Of a DNA stretch of 64,000 nucleotides, positions 29,635 to 38,982 are shown piece after piece (the stretch's first letter is position 1; each line of letters starts with the position of its first letter). The DNA is from Candidatus Nitrosopumilus sp. (GTDB lineage Archaea > Thermoproteota > Nitrososphaeria > Nitrososphaerales > Nitrosopumilaceae). Location: assembly GCA_028351415.1 (NCBI GenBank), contig JAOMJV010000002.1, positions 34,410 through 98,409 on the forward strand. The letters run 5' to 3'. The notes under the pieces are model-generated. The model was not told where the DNA came from, ran no database searches, and saw only the letters and a list, made by a program, of their open reading frames with translations. Both the position numbers and the translations under genes were made by a program.

Positions 29635-29964
29635 CTAGATTACCTCTTCGCCTTCATTTCCTGATTTAATATCAATTGCACGTAGCATTTGTGAAATGAA
29701 AATTTTACCTTCTCTAGAATTTTTCTTAATTATGTCTACTGTTTTTTCTTCTTTTGATTCTGGAATCACTACCATTATTCTAAATTTATCTGCAAAATGA
29801 GGAACAAAAATTTCCATTCCTTTTGATGTGTGGATTTCAGCTGCAGTCTTTGCACCTCTTCCTCTAACTTTGATAACTGTTAATCCGCCAATTCCGATTT
29901 CTTTTAACCCTTCACTGATGTTCATTACGTCGTTTTCTGCAAGTATGATTTCAAGTTTTAACAT
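29635..29964 (-). CDS. glnK: Nitrogen regulatory PII protein
   Basis: LEIILAENDVMNISEGLKEIGIGGLTVIKVRGRG...FRIMVVIPE...GKIFI; divergent to amt. Confidence 0.88.
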   Translation of the reverse strand: MLKLEIILAENDVMNISEGLKEIGIGGLTVIKVRGRGAKTAAEIHTSKGMEIFVPHFADKFRIMVVIPESKEEKTVDIIKKNSREGKIFISQMLRAIDIKSGNEGEEVI

Positions 29965-30051
29965 GTTTGTTTTATTCTGTTAAAGTAAATAATAATTTAG
30001 AAATTGAATATCTTTTGATTATCATTGTTAATCAAATTGGAAAACTGTTAA

Positions 30052-31362
30052 ATGCAAAAACTTGATTTAATTAAAATTATGATAGATACTGGTGATACAG
30101 CATGGATGTTAATTGCTGGATGTTTAGTATTGTTAATGATTCCTGCACTTGGTCTGTTTGAATCTGGTTTATTGAGAAAGAAAAACGTAGTTTCAATTTT
30201 TATGCAAATATTTTTCGGAATGTCTTTACTTAGTGTAATGTGGTTTGTCTTTGGATTTAGTCTATCATTTGGCCCTTCTACTACTGGTGTGATAGGTAAT
30301 CTTGATTGGGCATTTTTGAAAGGTATTCCATGGGATGCACCTTTAGAACAATATGCTCCTACTATACCTGGAGTATTGTTTGTTAAATTCCAGTTAATGT
30401 TTGCATGTATTACTCCGCTATTACTTACTGGAACAATTGCTGAAAGAATGAAATTTAGTTCCTTTATCATATTCATATCTGCATGGACTATGCTAATCTA
30501 CTATCCAATCGTACACATGGTCTGGGGTGGCGGCTGGTTAGCACAACTAGGCGTTGTTGACTTTGCTGGTGGTATTGTTATTCACACCACTGTTGGAATG
30601 GCTGCACTAGCTGCTGCACTTGTACTTGGAAAAAGACGCGGCTTTGGTCCAGCTATAAACATTCCTCATAGCATCCCTCTTGCTGTATTAGGTTCATCAT
30701 TATTGTGGCTAGGTTGGTTTGGATTTAATGCCGGTAGTGCACTTGCTTCAGGTGGTGTAGCCGGAAATACTGTTATCGTAACTCACTTAGCATCTTCAGT
30801 TTCCGCTCTAATTTGGGCAGGATTATCTTGGATGCGTACTGGTAAACCATCAATTGTTGCTACCATTAATGGTGCAATTGCCGGACTTGCTGGAATTACT
30901 CCTGCATCTGGATACATTAGTGTAGAACACTCATTCGTTCTTGCAATCGCAATCGGTATACTATCTTATGGTGGAGTCGTACTCATTAGAGATAAACTAA
31001 GAATTGATGATGCCCTTGATGTAAGTTCTGTACACGGTATTGCCGGAATTGTCGGTGCACTTGGAATTGGTATCTTTGCAAGTACTTTGATTAATCCTTC
31101 TGGCGTTGATGGATTGTTATATGGTAATTATGATCAAATTTGGATTCAAGGAGTTGGTATTGCTGTAGCCGCTATAATGGGCTTTGGTGGAACTTGGATT
31201 CTCTTACAATTAATTAAACATCTTATTGGAATTCGTGTCACTCCTGAAGAGGAGGACATTGGTTTGGATATCAGCGAACATGCTGAGGAGGCTTACTCTG
31301 ATGAGGAGGAGTTTAAGTTTACTCCAAATGACTACATGCAGCCGTCTAACAAAGACGATTAA
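30052..31362 (+). CDS. amt: Ammonium transporter
   Basis: LFESGLLRKKNVVSIFMQ, FNAGSALASGGVAGNTVIVTH, DDALDVSSVHGIAGIVGALGIGIFA. Confidence 0.95.
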   Translation: MQKLDLIKIMIDTGDTAWMLIAGCLVLLMIPALGLFESGLLRKKNVVSIFMQIFFGMSLLSVMWFVFGFSLSFGPSTTGVIGNLDWAFLKGIPWDAPLEQYAPTIPGVLFVKFQLMFACITPLLLTGTIAERMKFSSFIIFISAWTMLIYYPIVHMVWGGGWLAQLGVVDFAGGIVIHTTVGMAALAAALVLGKRRGFGPAINIPHSIPLAVLGSSLLWLGWFGFNAGSALASGGVAGNTVIVTHLASSVSALIWAGLSWMRTGKPSIVATINGAIAGLAGITPASGYISVEHSFVLAIAIGILSYGGVVLIRDKLRIDDALDVSSVHGIAGIVGALGIGIFASTLINPSGVDGLLYGNYDQIWIQGVGIAVAAIMGFGGTWILLQLIKHLIGIRVTPEEEDIGLDISEHAEEAYSDEEEFKFTPNDYMQPSNKDD

Positions 31363-31415
31363 ATTAATTATTGATGTTGAATGACTGATGACAAAGATAA
31401 TGAAGAGAGACCTGA

Positions 31416-31805
31416 GTGGGAATGGCTGAAGAAATAGTAGCAGAACCTAATTACGAAAAACTTTGTTCTAACATTTTAAATTGTAATGAACATGTTCGTT
31501 TTGCAGGATTTGTAAATGATAAATCACAAATTTTATTCAGTTCACAAAAAGATAATCTTGATTCTCTTTTAAATGAAAATGAAATTGGAATGTCTATTCA
31601 ATATACGTTAGATAGATGGAGAAAGGCACAAAATTTTACATTTCGATTAGGTAAGGAAAGACTAACCCTTACTGAATATGATAATGTAACATTATTTACA
31701 ATTCCATTTAAAGGCAAATTATTACTTGTAAGTACTGAGCCCCGAATACACTATGATCCAGTTATAGAAAAAGTTAATTCTATCTTAACTGATTGGGCAA
31801 AATAA
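31416..31805 (+). CDS. Conserved hypothetical protein
   Basis: 129-aa ORF; MAEEIVAEPN at 31422 is an alternative start. Confidence 0.6.
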   Translation: MGMAEEIVAEPNYEKLCSNILNCNEHVRFAGFVNDKSQILFSSQKDNLDSLLNENEIGMSIQYTLDRWRKAQNFTFRLGKERLTLTEYDNVTLFTIPFKGKLLLVSTEPRIHYDPVIEKVNSILTDWAK

Positions 31806-31809
31806 TAAA

Positions 31810-32631
31810 ATGGAAAATGGTACAATTACCTATACTCAATTATTGAGAGAGGATTTAGGAATTTTTCGTGTTACTCCTGATGATGGAGTTCCTGATTTTA
31901 AGGCCGGTCAATTTTTGACTCTTGGATTGCCTCTTGAAAGTAAAATTGTTACCCGTGCATATTCAATTGCATCGTCTCCGGAAAATAAACAGTATATTGA
32001 ATTTGTAATTAGATGGGTTAGAAAACCACTTCCAGGAAGATTGACTAGTTTATTGTTTAATGCAAAAGAAGGTGACAAAATTAGTTTGACAAAACCTGCA
32101 GGCACTCTTACAATTAATGATACACTACCAAACGGTGAAAAAGATACAAGAAGAATTGTTTGTATTGGTGGCGGAACTGGATTGGCACCATTTGTCAGTT
32201 TTGCACAGCATCTTCATGATACCCATGATAAAAGAGAAATCATTGTTTTGCATGGTGCAAGTTACGTTGATGAATTAAGTTACAAGCAACTCTTGACTGA
32301 TTTAGAAAATGAGAGTATTGACAAAGGTACTGATAAATGGAATTTTAAATATCGTGCAGCAATTAGCCGACCACAAGAATGGACTAATCGTGCATGGCAT
32401 GGTCATAAGGGTAGAATTGAACAATTTTTGAGAACTAGCGATAGTGGTAAATCTCCGCTTGAGGAATTAGTTGGTGAAAAAATTACTAAAGACAATACGA
32501 TATTCTATGTTTGTGGATGGCAAGGAACTATTGATGGCGTTATGGATTATTTGAAAGCAAAAAACTTTGTAACTGAAAAAAATAAACGTGAGGATGGAAG
32601 TTACGAAGTCAAATTTGAATCTTATGGCTAG
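31810..32631 (+). CDS. FAD/NAD(P)-binding ferredoxin reductase-like oxidoreductase
   Basis: RAYSIASSPENKQYIEFVIRW, IVCIGGGTGLAPFVSF, IFYVCGWQGTIDGVM. Confidence 0.88.
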   Translation: MENGTITYTQLLREDLGIFRVTPDDGVPDFKAGQFLTLGLPLESKIVTRAYSIASSPENKQYIEFVIRWVRKPLPGRLTSLLFNAKEGDKISLTKPAGTLTINDTLPNGEKDTRRIVCIGGGTGLAPFVSFAQHLHDTHDKREIIVLHGASYVDELSYKQLLTDLENESIDKGTDKWNFKYRAAISRPQEWTNRAWHGHKGRIEQFLRTSDSGKSPLEELVGEKITKDNTIFYVCGWQGTIDGVMDYLKAKNFVTEKNKREDGSYEVKFESYG

Positions 32632-32666
32632 TCACAAACACGATAATTTTATTTAATTTGATGTAA

Positions 32667-32687
32667 AAATGATATGTAAATGATATG
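32667..32687. promoter_or_regulatory. AAATGATATG direct repeat at 11-bp period
   Basis: aaatgatatg t aaatgatatg, about 73 bp upstream of the PII-fusion ORF. Confidence 0.3.
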
Positions 32688-32759
32688 CATTTGATTACAA
32701 ATTATATTATTATGAAATTACCATTAACTTTAAAAAGATAATAGTTATGCTCAAAATTA

Positions 32760-33332
32760 TTGAAAAAGATTGAAGCCATAATTAATCGAAAAAATTACCC
32801 TGCAATTCGTGAAAAATTAGATGCTTTGGGTATTGATATTATTGATAAACGAAATTTAGAAGATAGTAGATTTACAAGTCAATCAAAAGGATCTAGAGTT
32901 GGTGGCTCTGTAGTTCGATCTACTATGCTTGCAAAAATTGAATTGGCAATGTCTGATAAAGTTGCAAGAGAAGTTGTAGATATAATTTCTGAAAACTCAG
33001 GCCTTCCAAAATCAATCAAAAGTAAAATTTTTGTCTTTGAAATGCAAGAAACAATTGATCTTAATACTCTAAAAGGAGAATCTGAAGTAGAATCTGAAGA
33101 TGAAATTCCTGTAACTCCAAAATTTATTACTAAACGTAATAGATTGGTTCCATTACAAAAAAGAACATTATACAATTTAGAACAATATTATGATAAACAT
33201 CATGAGGTTTTAGCATCTGATTACCGTATTCGCTCATTTAGTGATTTTGTTAATTACTGTATAATGAAATATTTGCCAACCCTTGATAAACAATTAAAGA
33301 ACCAGACAATTGTTTATGAGGATATTTTCTAA
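32760..33332 (+). CDS. PII-fold protein with C-terminal extension (candidate regulator)
   Basis: KKIEAIINRKNYPAIREKLDALGIDIIDKRN...MLAKIELAMSDKVAREVVDIISENSG...KIFVFEMQETIDL matches PII core order; extra ~80 aa incl. SFSDFVNYCIMKYL; TTG start. Confidence 0.6.
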   Translation: MKKIEAIINRKNYPAIREKLDALGIDIIDKRNLEDSRFTSQSKGSRVGGSVVRSTMLAKIELAMSDKVAREVVDIISENSGLPKSIKSKIFVFEMQETIDLNTLKGESEVESEDEIPVTPKFITKRNRLVPLQKRTLYNLEQYYDKHHEVLASDYRIRSFSDFVNYCIMKYLPTLDKQLKNQTIVYEDIF

Positions 33333-33367
33333 TTAAAATTATTTTATAATTAATACACTGCAAATTT

Positions 33368-33697
33368 TTATTTGTTAACTGAATCTAGTGTAACTTCTAT
33401 GGCGACTCTTTTTTCATCAGCTCGTTTCTCTCCTGGATACTTTAACTGTGAAATTTTTTGATTTAATTTTTCATCTGTAACTAGTGATGCCTTTCCTGTG
33501 AATTCTGTGTTGTTGTATTGAATTTTTACCTGTGAATTTGCCATTACATTTTGAAACCAATCTCCGTCTGGACGATGTCTTGAAAAATAAATTTTTCCAT
33601 TATATTTTACTGCTCTTAACCATACTGAATGCGCCTTACCTGTTTTTCTTCCCTTTGTAACTAAAATTGGCCTGAATCGTTCTTCTACTATTTCCAT
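33368..33697 (-). CDS. Split-barrel flavin/F420-dependent oxidoreductase-like (nitroreductase/PPOX type)
   Basis: FRPILVTKGRKTGKAHSVWLRAVKYNGKIYFSRHRPDGDWFQNVMAN. Confidence 0.6.
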   Translation of the reverse strand: MEIVEERFRPILVTKGRKTGKAHSVWLRAVKYNGKIYFSRHRPDGDWFQNVMANSQVKIQYNNTEFTGKASLVTDEKLNQKISQLKYPGEKRADEKRVAIEVTLDSVNK

Positions 33698-33847
33698 GTA
33701 TCTGATATTTTATCAAGTAATTTAACCTCATTGATGGCAATTTCTGATATTTCAAATAATGATAATACCTACAAAACTATTCTAAGAATAACTAAATGAG
33801 AATTTCATTTATCTGAATAGTTCTATTAGTTCCTTTTTTATTATATT

Positions 33848-33940
33848 CTACTTTTTTGCACACTTCACACAAACAGGCATTCCATCCTCAAGTGTTATCT
33901 CTATATTTGATGAGTGACATTTTTGACATAACCCTTTCAT
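33848..33940 (-). CDS. Zinc-ribbon microprotein (30 aa)
   Basis: MKGLCQKCHSSNIEITLEDGMPVCVKCAKK; CxxC...CxxC; TTTAAAAAG TATA-like upstream; below ORF cutoff. Confidence 0.55.
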   Translation of the reverse strand: MKGLCQKCHSSNIEITLEDGMPVCVKCAKK

Positions 33941-34013
33941 GTATTTTGTTCTCAAAATGCTCTTTTTAAATTTTTTATGATTGGATTATGATGTAATACT
34001 TAGCAATTTATAA

Positions 34014-35033
34014 TTGCCAAAGGAAATCGAATTATTGTCTTCTATTGAAACAAAATCTCTTACCAAATCCTTTGGAGATTTAGTTGCAGTAAACGACGTT
34101 TCTTTTTCAGTAAAAAAAGGTGAAATTTTTGGATTTTTAGGACCAAATGGTGCTGGAAAGAGTACAACAATGATGATATTCACTACTTTACTAAAACCCA
34201 CATCTGGAAAAGCTTTGATTGCAGGTTTTGACGTAATGAAAGATCCAAAACATGTTAGAGAGAATATTGGATTTGTTCAGCAAGAAACCACCGTTGATGA
34301 ATATCTTACTGGCCGTGAAAATCTATTACTACAATCAAAATTAAACCATATTCCAAAAAATGAAATTAATACAAGAATTGATGAGGTTTTGGAGTTAATT
34401 GAACTTTCAGATAAACAGCATCAAGCTGTCGTTACATATTCTGGTGGCATGAGAAAGAGATTGGATATTGCTGGAGGGCTTTTACATCATCCAAAAGTCT
34501 TGTTCCTTGATGAACCTACTGTAGGGTTGGATATTCAAACTAGGCGAAAAATTTGGCAATATATTAAAAAAATTCACACTGAATTTGAAATGACTATTTT
34601 TCTTACTACTCACTATATGGAAGAGGCAGATAATCTATGTGATAGAATTGGAATTATAGATGGCGGTAAGATTCAAGTTATTGATTCTCCTGAAAATATG
34701 AAAAATGCTTTGGGTAACGAAATTATTTCACTAGTTATAGAAAATAGTAAAAATCATGATTTGTTTTTAGCAGAATTAAACAAGATTGAATTTATCAAAA
34801 AAATTAACGATGAAAATTTAAAATTAATTCTTTTTACCTCAAATGGAACAGAAGTCATTCCAAAAATTTTTCAAATTTCATCTGATCTTGGAATTAAAAT
34901 TGTTACCCTATCTCTAACACAACCCACACTTGATGATGTTTTCATTTCTTACACTGGACATGAAATTAGAGATGACAAATCAAAGTTTAATCGAAAAATC
35001 GAACATGCAAAAATGAAGAGGTTGAGGGCATGA
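34014..35033 (+). CDS. ABC transporter ATP-binding protein (DrrA-like)
   Basis: GFLGPNGAGKSTTMMIF, YSGGMRKRLDIAGGLLHHPKVLFLDEPTVGLD. Confidence 0.95.
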   Translation: MPKEIELLSSIETKSLTKSFGDLVAVNDVSFSVKKGEIFGFLGPNGAGKSTTMMIFTTLLKPTSGKALIAGFDVMKDPKHVRENIGFVQQETTVDEYLTGRENLLLQSKLNHIPKNEINTRIDEVLELIELSDKQHQAVVTYSGGMRKRLDIAGGLLHHPKVLFLDEPTVGLDIQTRRKIWQYIKKIHTEFEMTIFLTTHYMEEADNLCDRIGIIDGGKIQVIDSPENMKNALGNEIISLVIENSKNHDLFLAELNKIEFIKKINDENLKLILFTSNGTEVIPKIFQISSDLGIKIVTLSLTQPTLDDVFISYTGHEIRDDKSKFNRKIEHAKMKRLRA

Positions 35034-35815
35034 ACAGTATCATGTATGATACATATACGATTTTTTGGCGTGAGTTAAAGAGATACAAAAAATCTAGAAG
35101 TGGAGTTTTAATTAGATTAATTCAACCTGCCATTTGGATAATTGTAGTTGGAAATATTTTTTCAGAAACTCAACCATTAATTCAATCTGTAGGATTTGAA
35201 GGCGAATATATTGAATTTATGGCTCCTGGCGTTATTATTTTGACTGCCATTTTTACAAGTATTTTTGGTGGAGTTAACACCCTTTGGGATAGAAGGTATG
35301 GTTTTATGAACAAGGCATTGACTTCTCCAATCTCACGTTCTGCAATTGCTTTGGGAAAAATGTCTGCTATTTCTTTAATTGCTGCCTTACAGGCAAGTTT
35401 GATTATTGGAATTGCTTTGGCAATAGGTGTCACATTTCCAAACCCTTTGATGATTATTCCAATAATGGGGATTGTTATTTTATTCTCACTGGGGTTTTCT
35501 GGAATATCTGTTACTCTTGCAGCAACTGCAAAGTCTCAAGAGACTTTTTGGGGGATGATAAATTTACTTGGAATGCCATTGTTCATGTTGAGCCCTGCAT
35601 TATTCCCATTAGAATTATTGCCAAACTGGCTTGCAGTAATTGCAAAATTAAACCCTGTTACCTACACTGTTTTACTGGTTAGAGAATTAATGACTGGTGT
35701 TTCTGAAGGTGGTGTTCCTATATGGATCAGTATTGCTGTGCTGTTTGGATTTGTACTTGCTATGGTGGCCGTTACAAGTTATGTTTTTACTCGAGAAGTA
35801 AACAAACCATTTTAA
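35030..35815 (+). CDS. ABC-2 type transporter permease
   Basis: FAPGVIILTAIFTSIFGG-like region, multi-TM, coupled to ATPase gene. Confidence 0.9.
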   Translation: MNSIMYDTYTIFWRELKRYKKSRSGVLIRLIQPAIWIIVVGNIFSETQPLIQSVGFEGEYIEFMAPGVIILTAIFTSIFGGVNTLWDRRYGFMNKALTSPISRSAIALGKMSAISLIAALQASLIIGIALAIGVTFPNPLMIIPIMGIVILFSLGFSGISVTLAATAKSQETFWGMINLLGMPLFMLSPALFPLELLPNWLAVIAKLNPVTYTVLLVRELMTGVSEGGVPIWISIAVLFGFVLAMVAVTSYVFTREVNKPF

Positions 35816-35925
35816 TTTTTTTCCAAAATACCCTCAAAGAAAAATATTTGCGATCAACTGTTTCTATATAGAACAATATACTTTATGAGGATGAACCTTA
35901 ACATCAAAACACACTTGATCTTATT

Positions 35926-36555
35926 ATGGGACAATGGTTATCATGGGTAAAATCTAATGAAAAAGAACTTTTATCACTTTTAACTAATTTAGCAAAAAAA
36001 TCCGTTGAAACCTCTGAAGCAGTTGTTGTTTTATTTGATGACCTTAATAATGCTGAACAATCTCAAAAAATTCATAGACTTGAAACAGAAGCCGATGTTT
36101 TAACAAGAGATATTTTTTCTGAACTAAATAGAACTTTCATTACTCCATTAGATCGTGAAGACATGCAAAGAATTGCATCAAAAATAGATGATGTGATTGA
36201 TTTCATGGATGGTATTGCTGCTAGAGTGTATAGTTACAAAATTACTTCTCCTCCACCATACTGTAAAGAAATGGCCATAGAGTTGGTCAAGGCTACCAAA
36301 GAAGTTGAATATATGGTTTCAAAATTACAACGAATTAAAGATCCTAAAGATATGATTCAACATTGCCGAAATACTAGTGATATTGAACACACTGTTGATG
36401 ATTTGTATCGGGAATCAATTAAAGAACTATTTGAAAGTGATGATCCAATTAAAATCATCAAACTAAAAGATATCTACGAAACGATGGAAACTGCCTCAGA
36501 CAGATGTGTTGATGTTGCAGATGTTGTTGAAGATATCGTACTGAAATATACCTGA
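35926..36555 (+). CDS. DUF47/PhoU-like phosphate transport regulator
   Basis: IHRLETEADVLTRDIFSELNRTFITPLDREDMQRIASKIDDVIDFMDG. Confidence 0.92.
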   Translation: MGQWLSWVKSNEKELLSLLTNLAKKSVETSEAVVVLFDDLNNAEQSQKIHRLETEADVLTRDIFSELNRTFITPLDREDMQRIASKIDDVIDFMDGIAARVYSYKITSPPPYCKEMAIELVKATKEVEYMVSKLQRIKDPKDMIQHCRNTSDIEHTVDDLYRESIKELFESDDPIKIIKLKDIYETMETASDRCVDVADVVEDIVLKYT

Positions 36556-36564
36556 GATGATTAG

Positions 36565-37551
36565 ATGTTAGAGATAGCAATAGGCGCAATTATAGTAGCA
36601 TTAATCTTTGATTTTGTAAATGGGTTTAATGACTCTGCAAATTCAGTTGCCACAGTAATTGGGACTCGTGTTTTAAAACCACTCCATGCTGTAACTTTAT
36701 CTGCTATAATGAATTTCATTGGTCCACTAATTTTTGGAGTTGCAGTTGCAACAACAATTGCAAAAGGAATTGTTCAACCCGATGACGTTACCGTGTACAT
36801 AATCATAGGTGGATTGGCAGGTGCAATTGGATGGAGTACACTTTGTACTTATTTTGGATTGCCAATTTCTAACAGTCATTCTTTAGTAGGTGGAATAATG
36901 GGTGCGGGAATTGCAGGATTAGGATTTGAAAAATTAGTTTATGGTGGATTATCAAAAGTTTTTGCAGGAATTGTAATTGCTCCAATTGGAGGACTAATTG
37001 TTGGTCTTTTGTTAACTGGCTTAATAATAACAATATTTGCAAATCGTAAACCTGCGCCTGTAAACAAAACATTTGGTAGATTGCAAATTATTTCTTCAGC
37101 ATGGTTTGCTTTAACTCATGGTGCAAATGACGGCCAAAAAACTATGGGTATTATTGCTTTAATTTTATTTTCTACAGGAATGATTCCTGAACTTGACATA
37201 CCTCTTTGGGTAATTTTTGCTGCAGCAGCTGCCATGGGACTTGGTACTTTCTTTGGTGGATACAAAGTAATCAAAACATTGGGAGTTAAAATTACTAAAC
37301 TTAAACCATATCAAGGATTTGCAGCAGAAACAGGTGGCGGTATAATGTTGGCAGCTTTTGCAGTATTGGGAATACCTGCCAGTACCACTCATGCTATTAC
37401 AGGAACAATTATGGGATCTGGTGCTGCTAGACGAAAACGAGCTGTAAGATGGAAAGTAAGCAGACAAATTATTTTCTCATGGATAATTACTATCCCTGGT
37501 GCAGCTGGATTGGGAATTGGATTTACTTATCTGATTCATCTCTTTGTATAG
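36565..37551 (+). CDS. PiT-family inorganic phosphate transporter
   Basis: DFVNGFNDSANSVATVIGTRVL, THGANDGQKTMGII, GIPASTTHAITGTIMG. Confidence 0.95.
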   Translation: MLEIAIGAIIVALIFDFVNGFNDSANSVATVIGTRVLKPLHAVTLSAIMNFIGPLIFGVAVATTIAKGIVQPDDVTVYIIIGGLAGAIGWSTLCTYFGLPISNSHSLVGGIMGAGIAGLGFEKLVYGGLSKVFAGIVIAPIGGLIVGLLLTGLIITIFANRKPAPVNKTFGRLQIISSAWFALTHGANDGQKTMGIIALILFSTGMIPELDIPLWVIFAAAAAMGLGTFFGGYKVIKTLGVKITKLKPYQGFAAETGGGIMLAAFAVLGIPASTTHAITGTIMGSGAARRKRAVRWKVSRQIIFSWIITIPGAAGLGIGFTYLIHLFV

Positions 37552-37597
37552 TTTACATTGATTTTTATTTCAGCAATTTTTTCCACAAACATTACTA

Positions 37598-38683
37598 ATG
37601 GATATTTTACAACTAATCCAATCGAATCTTCTTACTCCGATAGTTCTATTTTTTCTATTTGGAATAATTGCAGCAAGAATAAAATCTGATTTAAAAATTC
37701 CACAGGCAATATCTGAATTCTTACCAATCTATCTTCTTGCAGCAATTGGACTTCATGGAGGAATCCAGATGAGAACTACTGGATTTGAAAATATGCTTGT
37801 TCCTATGTTGGTTGCAATTGCACTTTCATTGTTGTTTACCTTAAACCATTATCAAATTTTACGTAAATTAGGAAAATTCAATATTTTTGACTCTTATGCA
37901 TTGGCATCTACTTACGGTGCAGTAGGCGCTGTAACCTTTTCAGTTGGATTATCTTTTCTTAAAAATCAGGGAGTAACATCTGAGGGTTACCTTGCAGCTG
38001 TTTTAGCAGTTTTAGAACCTGTTGCGTTTATCTTGGCAATCTTTTTGACAAATATGGCAGTATCTAAACAGATTAATGCTAAAAAACAATCTTTCACTAC
38101 TGATTCTAAATCTGATATTGATGTCGGATTACACGAAACAAAAGTAAAACTTTCCAAAATACTACGTGAATCCGTTACTGGCAAAGCTATAGTTATCTTA
38201 CTTGGTAGTATTGTGATTGGATATATTATTGGTAAAGAGGGGTTTGGTCCTATCAAAATTGTTTTTGATGATTTGTTTACCGGGGCAATTGTGATTTTTA
38301 TGATTGAAATGGGAATCATTGCAGGTCAGAGATTGGATGATCTCAAAAAAGTTGGCATTTTTCTTATTTCATTTTCTATAATCATGCCTACTTTTAATGG
38401 AATTATTGGAGTTGTAGTTGCCACTTTGATGGGTCTCAGCATGGGAGGCTCCGTTATGTTTGGACTTCTTTTAGCCAGTGCTTCATTTATCGCAGCTCCA
38501 GCTGTTTTGCGTAATGCAATTCCACAAGCTAATCCTAGCCTTTACATTACATCTGCGTTGGGAATTACTTTCCCATACAATATCATTGTCCTATTGCCAA
38601 TCATGTTTGCAGTATCTTCATTATTGCATGATCCTGAAGGATCGATAGACTTATTCCGTTACTCGTTAAAGGATTTAATATGA
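37598..38683 (+). CDS. sbtA: SbtA-like sodium-dependent bicarbonate transporter
   Basis: LKIPQAISEFLPIYLLAAIGLHGG, SYALASTYGAVGAVTF, 10-TM pattern. Confidence 0.8.
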   Translation: MDILQLIQSNLLTPIVLFFLFGIIAARIKSDLKIPQAISEFLPIYLLAAIGLHGGIQMRTTGFENMLVPMLVAIALSLLFTLNHYQILRKLGKFNIFDSYALASTYGAVGAVTFSVGLSFLKNQGVTSEGYLAAVLAVLEPVAFILAIFLTNMAVSKQINAKKQSFTTDSKSDIDVGLHETKVKLSKILRESVTGKAIVILLGSIVIGYIIGKEGFGPIKIVFDDLFTGAIVIFMIEMGIIAGQRLDDLKKVGIFLISFSIIMPTFNGIIGVVVATLMGLSMGGSVMFGLLLASASFIAAPAVLRNAIPQANPSLYITSALGITFPYNIIVLLPIMFAVSSLLHDPEGSIDLFRYSLKDLI

Positions 38684-38982
38684 AACTTTATCCTGTAAAA
38701 CTACTTACAATTACTTGTGAAATTCTTGCACAAAAAAATATTATAGAAATTCTAAGCAAGCACAAAATTACTGGTTATACAACTTATGAGGTAAGTGGTA
38801 GCGGTGCACGTGGATTACGTAGTGAGGGTTTAACAAATGAAAAAAATGTTAAAATTGAAATAATTTTACGTGAAGAAAAGTTGCAGGATGTTGTTGAGGA
38901 AGTTTCTAGAACTTTATTTGCAAATTTTGCTGTAGTGCTTTATGTTAGTGATGTTGGCGTATTGCGTACTGAAAAATTTTAA
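38680..38982 (+). CDS. SbtB-like PII-family protein
   Basis: ITCEILAQKNIIEILSKHKITGYTTYEVSGSGARGLRSEG...VLYVSDVGVLRTEKF; ATGA overlap with sbtA. Confidence 0.75.
   Translation: MKLYPVKLLTITCEILAQKNIIEILSKHKITGYTTYEVSGSGARGLRSEGLTNEKNVKIEIILREEKLQDVVEEVSRTLFANFAVVLYVSDVGVLRTEKF

Noticed and set aside
33793-33811. taaatga-gaatt-tcattta hairpin as a terminator
   Set aside because: AT-only short arms are expected by chance in this AT-rich gap; no clear T-tract.
37165-37467. Minus-strand Ser/Cys-rich ORF (100 aa), superficially a Cys-rich protein
   Set aside because: Antisense to the PiT transporter with clear motifs; composition is an artefact of the opposite strand.
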